Under the pieces are notes generated by a model that was not told the origin of the DNA, ran no database searches, and saw only the letters and a program-made list of their open reading frames with translations. 64,000 nucleotides of DNA from a virus. How positions within the stretch are numbered: the stretch's first letter is position 1; each line of letters begins with the position of its first letter. The DNA lies in IMG/VR virus record IMGVR_UViG_3300037517_003820, positions 1-64,000 of that record; one strand, written 5' to 3'. The position numbers and the translations under genes are program-made. Shown one piece after another: positions 26,533 to 35,098 of the stretch.

Positions 26533-29085
26533 ATGTTATGGTATAATATTCTTAGTCCCAGAAACTGGTCTGGAGTAAGATTACAAACAGGAAATAAAAA
26601 AGTAGATGGAGTATATTATAATCTATTAAGTAGTAAAGATGTTAGTCTAGCTGCTAGTGGAACAATGTACTTAGTAGCAAATAGTGGAATTAGATTAATA
26701 AGTCCATCTTTTGTTGATGTTAGCGGACTAAGAAGTATAAATCTTAGTTCTGTAGAATATTCCAAAATAGATAATTTAGGTAATCCTTTGCCTTTCTATC
26801 CGGGTGTGACTGGCGGTATAGCTGTAAAAATTGACGATGATAATATTTTGGCAACAGATATCATAACATATGATAGTGGAAATAATATTTTAAAATTCCC
26901 ATCCGCTAATCCTGGCGGTCCTTTATATGTTGTTCCGCCACATTATGAAGCCGGAGAAATAGTTGATTTGGCAAATCTTTCTTCATTTGATGGGCTTATA
27001 CTAAAACCAGAAGAAACAGACGCTTCTGAACCGCCAGTCATAACACCAGCAACCATAACAGCAAATACTATTATTTATGCTAATTCTGGAATAAATCTTG
27101 GACCAAATAATAATTTGGATTCTTATAGAGGATTCATACTCACACATGCTGGCTCAGGAGAACCAGCCGAATGGAAACCGGCAGTTTATCTAAGAGAAAA
27201 TTATAGTGTCGATGCACCACTAGAAGGATTAGAAAGAATAGGTATAAACTGGATTAGATATCCTAAAAGACCGGCTTTAATAAGAAATGGTCGGCTATAT
27301 ATTTATAAGACAAACAGATCATGGTCGCCGTATCCGGCGATAGGATCTGATACAGAAATTCTTGCGAATGAATTGGGTACCGGTTCAGACACTTTATGTG
27401 TTGAAACTGCTATAGGAGATATTATTGTAGGATATACCAAATTTGCTTTCGTAGCGAAAGCTTCTAGCCAAGAAAAGATCGAAGCAGAATTTAATTTTGA
27501 GGAAAGTTTAAAAACCGTAAGCATTATCGATCCAAATGGTCCTGCTAACGAAGGCGCGGTACCAGCCTATGAAATAGAGATAGCTCCCGAAGAACCAGAA
27601 GGAATAGGCTCAGGGGCGATAGGAGCAAATGTGCTACTATTTTCTGTTACAAAAGGCGGTTATTTTCCTATGCAATTGGAACCAAATGCTACAGATAATA
27701 TAACATATACTAACAACCAAAATGAAGAAATAGATGCTATTGGTACAATAGAAACACAAGACGATGGAACTCTGTTAGAAACACCTATTACTATTCCATT
27801 AAGATTTAAACCTTCTACAATTAATAATCTTAGTATAAGACCAAGTATCCATACTGCTTTTAATATGCTAGGAGAGGATATAGATTTTGTTATTTATGGA
27901 AAAGAAAATACAAACTTTAATAACTATAATAGTATCTTTGATCTTAATGATAATTTTCTACCACAAGGACTAACACCTGTTTTCCGTGTGGACGCTAGTG
28001 TTCCTAATAGCGTTAGTGGATCACCGAGTGGCGTAATATATAGTAAGTTTATAGATAGAGCCAAAACACATCCGATAGGCTGGGGTTTTGATCGCGCCGG
28101 TAAGGTTTGTATAAAAACTAATGATCCGTATAAAATGGGATCAATACCAAGTGGTAATGGAGAATTGATAGCTTATGCCGATGTGACGATTAGTGGTCAT
28201 ACATATAGTAAAAGTATTATTACAGAGGATATATTTCTTAGACCAAAACCAGCTGTAGATAATAAAGGGAAATATATAAGAAATGCTTTATTAACAGTAA
28301 ATTCGGAAGGTCAGATAGTATCAAGAACTCCAAGAGTTAATCCTATTATACCAGACGCTCCGTCCGGCGTGGCCGGAATAGCTAATGGTTATGGTGGAGT
28401 TGGAAATAATGAGCACTCTATTCGCTGGGACGCGCCAGTTAGTGATGGTAGATCAGCAATACTTAATTATCTAATACAACTATCTCATAATAATGGAGAA
28501 AACTGGATAGATGTACCTAACGAAACAATCGGTGTTCTTAGGGGTTTTAATACTCAAACATCGGCTACAATAACACAGGTTGCTGCCCCAGCTATTTTTA
28601 GAGTAGCTGCACAAAATGGAGTTGGTATTGGTCCTTATTCTGAGGCTACCGATATCACTTTTGTGAGCAACACGGGTCTTCCTCAGAGTCCAACAAATTT
28701 TACTGTTACTAGAAAAATAGATACTCTTACAATATCTGATGTTGATCTATCTTGGACACCGACTAATTCATGGGGATCATATGGTGCTAGTGGATATCTA
28801 ATAGAAGAATCAACAGATGGTGGATCTAGTTGGTTTAATATAGCGTTTATTCCGTACAATGAAGATAGCTCTCATAATGAAACAGGCCTGGATGGTATTA
28901 CAAATTATCTGTATAGAATTAGCGCTATTAACACTAATAATGGTAAAAGTGCGTATAATTATGTATATACTACAGGTGTTTTATTAGAAGATCCAGACTT
29001 AGAAGAAGAAGAGAATAAGAAAAATGATGAATTGACTAATTTTGATTTTGGTGTTATATTATTTACTGGAATATGTGCTGTTTAG
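26533..29085 (+). CDS. Tail fibre/baseplate-associated protein with two FN3-like domains
   Basis: 850 residues with a strong ribosome-binding site (GAGGAG). The N-terminal and central parts are beta-rich. The segment VLLFSVTKGGYFPMQ ... NLSIRPSIHTAFN ... EDIDFVIYG ... VFRVDASV (residues ~365-500) parallels the upstream gene, showing paralogy. In place of the FGE domain, this copy continues directly to YADVTISGHTYSKSIITEDI, which parallels LANLTVSGWLVVDKIFV of the other. Residues ~606-710 and ~715-820 are two fibronectin type III-like domains (APSGVAGIANG ... FRVAAQNGVGIGPYSEA; LPQSPTNFTV ... YLYRISAINTNNG). The C-terminus ends in a hydrophobic stretch. Such Ig-like domains on phage tails usually help weak surface binding. 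Confidence 0.7.
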   Translation: MLWYNILSPRNWSGVRLQTGNKKVDGVYYNLLSSKDVSLAASGTMYLVANSGIRLISPSFVDVSGLRSINLSSVEYSKIDNLGNPLPFYPGVTGGIAVKIDDDNILATDIITYDSGNNILKFPSANPGGPLYVVPPHYEAGEIVDLANLSSFDGLILKPEETDASEPPVITPATITANTIIYANSGINLGPNNNLDSYRGFILTHAGSGEPAEWKPAVYLRENYSVDAPLEGLERIGINWIRYPKRPALIRNGRLYIYKTNRSWSPYPAIGSDTEILANELGTGSDTLCVETAIGDIIVGYTKFAFVAKASSQEKIEAEFNFEESLKTVSIIDPNGPANEGAVPAYEIEIAPEEPEGIGSGAIGANVLLFSVTKGGYFPMQLEPNATDNITYTNNQNEEIDAIGTIETQDDGTLLETPITIPLRFKPSTINNLSIRPSIHTAFNMLGEDIDFVIYGKENTNFNNYNSIFDLNDNFLPQGLTPVFRVDASVPNSVSGSPSGVIYSKFIDRAKTHPIGWGFDRAGKVCIKTNDPYKMGSIPSGNGELIAYADVTISGHTYSKSIITEDIFLRPKPAVDNKGKYIRNALLTVNSEGQIVSRTPRVNPIIPDAPSGVAGIANGYGGVGNNEHSIRWDAPVSDGRSAILNYLIQLSHNNGENWIDVPNETIGVLRGFNTQTSATITQVAAPAIFRVAAQNGVGIGPYSEATDITFVSNTGLPQSPTNFTVTRKIDTLTISDVDLSWTPTNSWGSYGASGYLIEESTDGGSSWFNIAFIPYNEDSSHNETGLDGITNYLYRISAINTNNGKSAYNYVYTTGVLLEDPDLEEEENKKNDELTNFDFGVILFTGICAV

Positions 29086-29097
29086 AGGAGAATTTAA

Positions 29098-29661
29098 ATG
29101 AAATTATTACTGAAAAGAGATATAGAAGAATCAGGATTCCCGGCCGCAGATCAGGTTGATGTCGGAGAATTGGTTATTAATAGCACTACTGGTAGATTAT
29201 ACACAAAGTTAACAGATGGTAGTATTGTGGAGTTTATAAGTCAAAAAATTTGTTTTGAACCAATACCAGAAATTTTATTTTTTTATGAAAATACAGCAGT
29301 GGTTCCACCCAACTATCTTATAAACAACTTCTGTTGTGCGGGTGGATTATTTACAATAACAGTGGACAAACTTAAACCAGCACCATTTGATTATAATTTT
29401 GTCTTAACAGAATTAACTCAAAATACATTACCTCAAAATATCTCTTTATCATCTCCAAGTTTTGTAACATACACAGAAACCGAAAATGGAGAAGAACGAA
29501 CATATAGAAGAGCTACAATACCAGCTACTATTTCTATAACTGATACTAATTATAATAGCATAAGTTTATTTCAATTCGCAGTATATGATAATTTAAGTAA
29601 TAAAATTATACGCGGTGGCGAAAAGATATTAACAATCAAGTGCCTCGAAGGTAATATATGA
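29098..29661 (+). CDS. Tail appendage protein with fibre-type N-terminal motif
   Basis: 187 residues. The N-terminus has the pattern VDVGELVINSTTGRLYTKLTDGSI, commonly seen in phage tail-fibre proteins as an attachment or trimerisation segment; here it spans residues ~20-43. The rest is a beta-sandwich-like segment with LKPAPFDYNFVLTEL near residue 95 and a terminal ILTIKCLEGN. This arrangement echoes the later NWP-type modules (the 'L-K-P-x-x-x-Y-x-F' strand and a closing Cys), so it may be a degenerate module. A strong AGAGGAGAA site precedes ATG 29098, and its stop overlaps the next start. Confidence 0.6.
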   Translation: MKLLLKRDIEESGFPAADQVDVGELVINSTTGRLYTKLTDGSIVEFISQKICFEPIPEILFFYENTAVVPPNYLINNFCCAGGLFTITVDKLKPAPFDYNFVLTELTQNTLPQNISLSSPSFVTYTETENGEERTYRRATIPATISITDTNYNSISLFQFAVYDNLSNKIIRGGEKILTIKCLEGNI

Positions 29662-30587
29662 GTAATGATATTAAAAAAATCAATGTTAGTTTGGAAGAGG
29701 GAGATAAAGGATTTTTATTAACATTTCCTCCACCTCCAGAAACATCCGTACCCATATTAGATAGATATATAGTTAGTTTTGATGTTGCCGCACGATTGCC
29801 TCTTCATCCCCCGGCTGAAATAATATTCACACCAGACTCGAATAATAATCCAGCTCAAGAATCTTATCTAAAATCATCTATTAAAGATAGTATTCAAATA
29901 GGAATTAGTATTAAATCTATCCATAAAGCAGAAACTCAGAGTTTGATTAGATTAAATGTTAAAGATATATATAACAATATATTATATACTGATTATATCT
30001 TAGTTATTTGTTCACCAAATAAAGTAGTAAAATTAAATGGATCTATATTATCTAGCTTAGAAAAAAGAGGACCAAATAATGGAAGAGTTTTAAGAATTCG
30101 CACCGATGAGTCTGTGGATGCCGTAAGTTTGTTATTAACCAGAATGTCTGTTACTGGACCAGGCATACCAGCAGATCAACAAGTTAGTATCTATGGTTTT
30201 ATAGATGGCAACAGAGCAGAAATGGAGCTTTTTCCTTTTGATTTTGTTCTCAGTTCTAATCTTTCCTACGATTCCGCAGCAGGACAGTATACGTTTACTC
30301 AAATAGTAAGTTGTCCTACACCAGCTGATCTTGCCGAGATAGAATTCAATAACAGGTTTTTGGTTCTCGATAAGGACAACAATTGGACCTTCTCCTTTAG
30401 AGATAGAGTTGTTGCTCAATTTATTAAATATAGTGGTATAAATGACGACAATATTTCTATATTGCTCAATATTAAAAATTTTGATGCACTAGTTGGCGAA
30501 AACTCTCCTGTTCCGATTCCTGGATTAGTAGATATTTATGGAGCAAATAGAGTTGTAAATGACTCTATATGTTTGTCAACTATATAA
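29658..30587 (+). CDS. Beta-rich tail appendage protein, unidentified family
   Basis: 309 residues without a recognised family. It begins with charged residues and a Pro-rich turn (FPPPPETSVPILD). A first beta-sandwich-like segment then follows, closing with YILVICSPNK (~110-120), again resembling the module end of the following genes. The second half has RGPNNGRVLRIRTDESVDA and a beta region with FRDRVVAQFIKYSG. It is coupled to the previous gene by an ATGA overlap at 29658. A virion appendage role is inferred from location and from the module-like ending. Confidence 0.5.
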   Translation: MSNDIKKINVSLEEGDKGFLLTFPPPPETSVPILDRYIVSFDVAARLPLHPPAEIIFTPDSNNNPAQESYLKSSIKDSIQIGISIKSIHKAETQSLIRLNVKDIYNNILYTDYILVICSPNKVVKLNGSILSSLEKRGPNNGRVLRIRTDESVDAVSLLLTRMSVTGPGIPADQQVSIYGFIDGNRAEMELFPFDFVLSSNLSYDSAAGQYTFTQIVSCPTPADLAEIEFNNRFLVLDKDNNWTFSFRDRVVAQFIKYSGINDDNISILLNIKNFDALVGENSPVPIPGLVDIYGANRVVNDSICLSTI

Positions 30588-30590
30588 ATA
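30583..30590 (+). promoter_or_regulatory. Possible T4-type late promoter -10 element (TATAAATA)
   Basis: TATAAATA lies at the end of the preceding gene, about 50 bases before ATG 30640, in one of the few intergenic gaps of the fibre region. The octamer is identical to the T4 late promoter element. In DNA this AT-rich such octamers arise by chance, and one also occurs at 38150 where it cannot serve its neighbour. Treat as weak evidence for a promoter of the module array. Confidence 0.2.
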
Positions 30591-30639
30591 ATGATTTGGT
30601 GTATATTTATATGAAACACTTAAATTTAGAGAATAAATA

Positions 30640-31836
30640 ATGATTATTGATAAAAAATTTTCTATAGTCATATATGCGGGTTCTAAACCATTGAATCTAA
30701 TGGAAAAAGATACCGAAATTGCTAACAATCCGATTAAATCCAACGAGTGGGATCAGATTATGCAGGCTATAGACAGTATTCATGGGGCGCAACAGAACGA
30801 CGAATCTATTCCTATTTTTTGGACAACAAGATATCCTTTAAATGATAAATTTGGAAATATATTATATAGATATGCTCCAAATCCAGCCAGCACACTTAAA
30901 AAACTCGAATCCAAATCAGCATATTATATAGTTCTTAGAGATTCATCTTTAGCTCCTCTTAAAATACCTTCTCATGGTACATTGGTTCTAGGTTTTGGAG
31001 ACGCAGAAGATCTACCTAGTGTTGATCCACCTATAGCAGATAAGGTTCTTAAAGATTCGTTTCAATATAATTTTAGGCCACAAATTGTTAATTTAAGACC
31101 ATACGAAACATATTCTTACGAATGGAAAGTTGTTGCTAGTAATTGGCCAGTTGTAGCAACTCCATCTTCTGGAGAACTTAAACCAGCCACATCTACCGGA
31201 TTTATCAATGCGTCTATATCATTTTGCCCAACTACCGGAGTATGTTCAGATAATACGCTTTCTTTCGTGCTGCCAGAAGAAGGAACAATAGAAAAATTAG
31301 AGGATCCTTATGCAACACTACAACTATCTGTTAGATCCAAATCTTTCGAAGGTGCAGAATCTTTGAGTGATCAATTCACCGTAAGATGTGATGATTGTTT
31401 ACCAAAACCAAGATTAGTGCTTGAAGGTATTGGAGAGCCTTATATAGAAGAGCAAGACAGCGACAATGCTCCAATACCCTCGTATTCTTTTAATCTTTCA
31501 TTTACTAATTTAGAATTAGGTCAAACATATAGTTATGTTATTAATACCATAAAAAATGAGTGGCCTTTCTATTTTGCGACTCCGACCTCCGGAACTTTTA
31601 CTGTAACATCTACTAAAATTGAAGATAATACAATTAAAAATACTATGTATTTTTGCCCGACTACAGGATTATGTCCACCAAACAATACTAGTATCCCAGC
31701 TTACAATATTCCAACATATCCAAAGTTTTTATCAGATGAACCAATATTTACTACTTATAATATAATTTTACAAGCCTCATTAATTAATTATGATTATGTT
31801 AGTGATCCGTTCGAAATCTCATACAAGAGAGTATAA
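30640..31836 (+). CDS. NWP-module adhesin, first ORF of the array (2 modules)
   Basis: 398 residues. The N-terminal ~130 residues are a distinct domain (NNPIKSNEWDQIMQAIDSIH, IPIFWTTRYPLNDKFGNILY). Two Ig-like modules follow. The first reads LRPYETYSYEW, SNWPVVATPSSGEL, FCPTTGVC and closes with VRCDDCLPKP. The second reads LELGQTYSYVI, NEWPFYFATPTSGTF, FCPTTGLC and lacks the closing Cys pair. Each module is about 110-130 residues. The distinct N-terminal domain suggests this ORF anchors the following array to the virion (inference). It has the longest leader of the four array ORFs (52 bases after the previous stop). Confidence 0.65.
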   Translation: MIIDKKFSIVIYAGSKPLNLMEKDTEIANNPIKSNEWDQIMQAIDSIHGAQQNDESIPIFWTTRYPLNDKFGNILYRYAPNPASTLKKLESKSAYYIVLRDSSLAPLKIPSHGTLVLGFGDAEDLPSVDPPIADKVLKDSFQYNFRPQIVNLRPYETYSYEWKVVASNWPVVATPSSGELKPATSTGFINASISFCPTTGVCSDNTLSFVLPEEGTIEKLEDPYATLQLSVRSKSFEGAESLSDQFTVRCDDCLPKPRLVLEGIGEPYIEEQDSDNAPIPSYSFNLSFTNLELGQTYSYVINTIKNEWPFYFATPTSGTFTVTSTKIEDNTIKNTMYFCPTTGLCPPNNTSIPAYNIPTYPKFLSDEPIFTTYNIILQASLINYDYVSDPFEISYKRV

Positions 31837-31865
31837 TTCCGTAAACACTTATAAGAAATATTAAC

Positions 31866-33143
31866 ATGATAAACCATTCAATATATTCAACAGAGCCATC
31901 AGCACAAACACCGGCTCCTCCAGCTTCTTATAATGTTCCAACAAAATTTACTATTAATAAGCTTATAAAAACAATAATATACGAATACGAAATAGAATTA
32001 GACGGCAATCCTGGTAACTGGCCTGTGGTTGTTGTTCCTAGAAGCGGAGAATTTATAGCAACATCCAGAACAAAAGAAATAGATGCATTGGTAATTTTTT
32101 GTCCAAATACTGGGGTTTGTGATTCTGGCAATCCGGATGTTTTACCATTTAATCTAGATTATAGTTGTGGACTACAAAATAATTTATTGTTTACTAATCT
32201 TAGAGTTAAGGTTAATGAAAAAAATAGTAATGAATATATATATAGCAATACCAGACATATAGAATGTACAGATTGTTTGAAACCTATCGATATGTCTTTG
32301 CTAGGTGTTAATCTAAAGAATAATGAAAATAATAATTCTTTAATGTTAACAGAAGCTACTGAGAATGTTATTAAGTTACAAACAAAATTTTTAAATGTTA
32401 TGCCAGGACAGCAATACTCATGGTCTTTTAGTAGAGTTACTTCTAATTGGCCAGTTACGGTGACTCCGGCGTCCGGAACTTTTACAGCTTCTAATCACGA
32501 GTATGTTGCGGATAGTGTTTTAACTTTTTGTAGAGATTCTTCATGCTCTGGTATTAATGGATATATGACATATAATACTAGCAATTTTTCAAATGACTAT
32601 AAGTTTATTACCTTAAATGTTACAATAAATAATAATGATCGTTGTCATTTTAATAACAACACTAAAACATTATCAGTATATTGTAATGATTGCATACCAA
32701 CACCAAAAGTCTCATTCGGATCAGAAAATATTCTAACAACAAAACCTTGCACAGACATTAGTGTGTCGCTTTCTGGACTAGAGTCATACAAAACATACTT
32801 GTATAATTTTAGCACATACCGAGCAAATTGGCCAACATTGATTAGCCCAATATCTGGTTCATTTGCTACTTCTTATAACCATGATACGTCATTACCGTTT
32901 AAGCTATCTTTTTGTGGTTCAGAAGCTATTTGTTCTGGAGATGCTAATTTATTGAGCTATAATATAGATTATAATAAACTATATACTAATACAGAATGTG
33001 ATAAATTTGCTTATATTAAATTCAATCTCAGTACCCAAAACGAGCCCGGAACAAATCTGCTAGTCAATAATTTACTCAAAATACACTGTGATGATTGTAT
33101 TAATACAAGCACTAATAATTTACCAACAATCTCTAAGAATTAA
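31866..33143 (+). CDS. NWP-module adhesin, second ORF (3 modules)
   Basis: 425 residues made almost entirely of three modules. Module starts are recognisable by NKLIKTIIYEYEI, NVMPGQQYSWSFS and SGLESYKTYLYNF. Each is followed by NWP(V/T), a (T)P-x-SGxF turn, and F-C-x-(N)-x-C, and closed by ECTDC, YCNDCIP and HCDDC. The conserved Cys could form two disulfides or bind metal; both are known in secreted Ig-like folds. The ORF starts 29 bases after the previous stop with no overlap, unlike the coupled genes upstream. Confidence 0.65.
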   Translation: MINHSIYSTEPSAQTPAPPASYNVPTKFTINKLIKTIIYEYEIELDGNPGNWPVVVVPRSGEFIATSRTKEIDALVIFCPNTGVCDSGNPDVLPFNLDYSCGLQNNLLFTNLRVKVNEKNSNEYIYSNTRHIECTDCLKPIDMSLLGVNLKNNENNNSLMLTEATENVIKLQTKFLNVMPGQQYSWSFSRVTSNWPVTVTPASGTFTASNHEYVADSVLTFCRDSSCSGINGYMTYNTSNFSNDYKFITLNVTINNNDRCHFNNNTKTLSVYCNDCIPTPKVSFGSENILTTKPCTDISVSLSGLESYKTYLYNFSTYRANWPTLISPISGSFATSYNHDTSLPFKLSFCGSEAICSGDANLLSYNIDYNKLYTNTECDKFAYIKFNLSTQNEPGTNLLVNNLLKIHCDDCINTSTNNLPTISKN

Positions 33144-33157
33144 CCTGGAATTTTATT

Positions 33158-35089
33158 ATGAAAAATCATAAATTTATTACATCACTAAAAAATCTATTAC
33201 CACTAACCACCTATTCTTACAGTATCGAATCTGTTAACGGAAATTGGCCAGTAGTAGCATCTCCTGCAAGCGGATCATTTTATACTTTAAAAGATTCTTA
33301 CGACATAGAAACAACATTACGTTTTTGTGCATCTTCTGGAACATGTTCTGGAATAACAAAATTAGCATATAGTCCAACTACGTGTTCCTCTGGAATTATT
33401 CCATTTGTAGATGCTAGAATAGTTTTAAATCTACCATACTCTAATATAAAATTATATGGAGATGTTGAACATGTGGAATGTCTAGAATGTTTGATAGAGC
33501 CTTCAATAGAAACAGTAGATAATATAGAACTAAATAATGATACTGGTAATGTTGTTAACTTAGATATATCATTTAATAATTTAAATAATAATTCAACATA
33601 TAATTATACTATAGAATTATTAGAAGGTAATACATTACTAGGATCAAATAATTTATCCGGAACAATTATTACAACAAACAACTATATAGATACAATACAA
33701 TCTAGAATAGCTCTGTGTGAAACAACAGGAGAATGCGCAGCGTACACAACAACATTAGGATCCATATTTTCATGCGATACCAATCCTTATGCTAAATTAA
33801 GAGTAAAACTAGAATCAGATTGTTTAGATAATCCTATATATAGTAATCCTACTACTATAAATTGTGATTATTGTTGGCCAAGGATTATTTTTGAAACAGA
33901 AAATAATGTAACTCTTACTAATTCTAATGAATATGATATTGGTATAAATTTAATAAATCTTAAACCATATTCTACTTATCAATATAGTATAGAAAATATA
34001 CAATCGAATAGTATTATTGGTTTTGACAGTATTTCTGGTTCGTTCACAACAAACGAAACTGTTGATACATCTATTATTCCTAAATTAGTCTTTTGTGATA
34101 TAAGTGGATATTATAATAATTATACTATAATAAATAATCATAACATTTGTGATATTAATAAATATGTTAAATTTAATGTGATAATAAACTCTGATTGTTT
34201 AGAAAATCCGATTTCTAGTCAGTCGATTACTATTGTTTGCGAAGACTGCTTACCAAATAGACATTCTGTTGTTTTAGATACTGTGAATATATACCAAGCT
34301 GATTCAGCTATTGATTTAACAGGGAATCTTTCAAACTTATTATCGGAGCATACTTATTCGTATCAGTTCGAATCAAAGGGAGGCAATTGGCCTATTAAAA
34401 TATATCCGGTCTCGGGATCTTTTGTTGCAAAAACACAAACAAAAGAAATTTTATCTCAGGCATGGTTTTGTTGTCCATCAGGATCTTGTGGATCAACGCC
34501 GTTTACTAAAACATATGATTCTTTAAGATATAAGACCAATTACTTAACACAAGATATAAGATTGAAAGTAACAGACACATGTGCTAATCATTTAGTATAT
34601 GATGATAGAACAATTTTTATTCAATTAGCTGATTTGGAAATTACTCCAGTAAATGATACATATAATGTTATCTTAGATAGCCAAACAAAAGGATGCTATG
34701 ATTTCTCAATGAAAGTTAATAACTGCATAAATACACACTCTTATACGTATCAATATCATGCTATTGATGGAAATTGGCCAGTTATTTTGAGCAATGTGTC
34801 TGGTTCTTTTACAAATCAACCGTTAATTCATAATATTAAAACACAATTAACATTCTGTCCTTCAACGGGCGTGTGCAATAATCAATCCAATGTTCTAACG
34901 CCTCCTAGTGTATTAAGTTATAATTCTTTACTAAATAGTACCTGTAATAATAGTAAATTTATTAGTTTGCAATTATCTGTTACTAGCAATTGCTATCCTA
35001 ATCAGAAAGCATTTTTCAGTGAGCCCATTACGGTGTATTGTGAAGATTGCATACCTCTACCTTCTATCACGTTAGATATTGAAAAATAA
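33158..35089 (+). CDS. NWP-module adhesin, third ORF (5 modules)
   Basis: 643 residues containing five modules. They close at VECLECLIEP, INCDYCWPRI, IVCEDCLPNR, a fourth boundary where the Cys pair is replaced by IFIQLADLEI, and VYCEDCIPLP. The strand signature (P-x-T-x-Y-S-Y, SGSF) is kept in most; two modules have lost NWP and carry an Asn-rich substitute. The protein starts directly with the first strand of a module (LKNLLPLTTYSYSI) and has no anchor of its own, so it probably depends on neighbouring ORFs for attachment. The start is 14 bases after the previous stop. Confidence 0.65.
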   Translation: MKNHKFITSLKNLLPLTTYSYSIESVNGNWPVVASPASGSFYTLKDSYDIETTLRFCASSGTCSGITKLAYSPTTCSSGIIPFVDARIVLNLPYSNIKLYGDVEHVECLECLIEPSIETVDNIELNNDTGNVVNLDISFNNLNNNSTYNYTIELLEGNTLLGSNNLSGTIITTNNYIDTIQSRIALCETTGECAAYTTTLGSIFSCDTNPYAKLRVKLESDCLDNPIYSNPTTINCDYCWPRIIFETENNVTLTNSNEYDIGINLINLKPYSTYQYSIENIQSNSIIGFDSISGSFTTNETVDTSIIPKLVFCDISGYYNNYTIINNHNICDINKYVKFNVIINSDCLENPISSQSITIVCEDCLPNRHSVVLDTVNIYQADSAIDLTGNLSNLLSEHTYSYQFESKGGNWPIKIYPVSGSFVAKTQTKEILSQAWFCCPSGSCGSTPFTKTYDSLRYKTNYLTQDIRLKVTDTCANHLVYDDRTIFIQLADLEITPVNDTYNVILDSQTKGCYDFSMKVNNCINTHSYTYQYHAIDGNWPVILSNVSGSFTNQPLIHNIKTQLTFCPSTGVCNNQSNVLTPPSVLSYNSLLNSTCNNSKFISLQLSVTSNCYPNQKAFFSEPITVYCEDCIPLPSITLDIEK

Positions 35090-35098
35090 GGAATTAAA

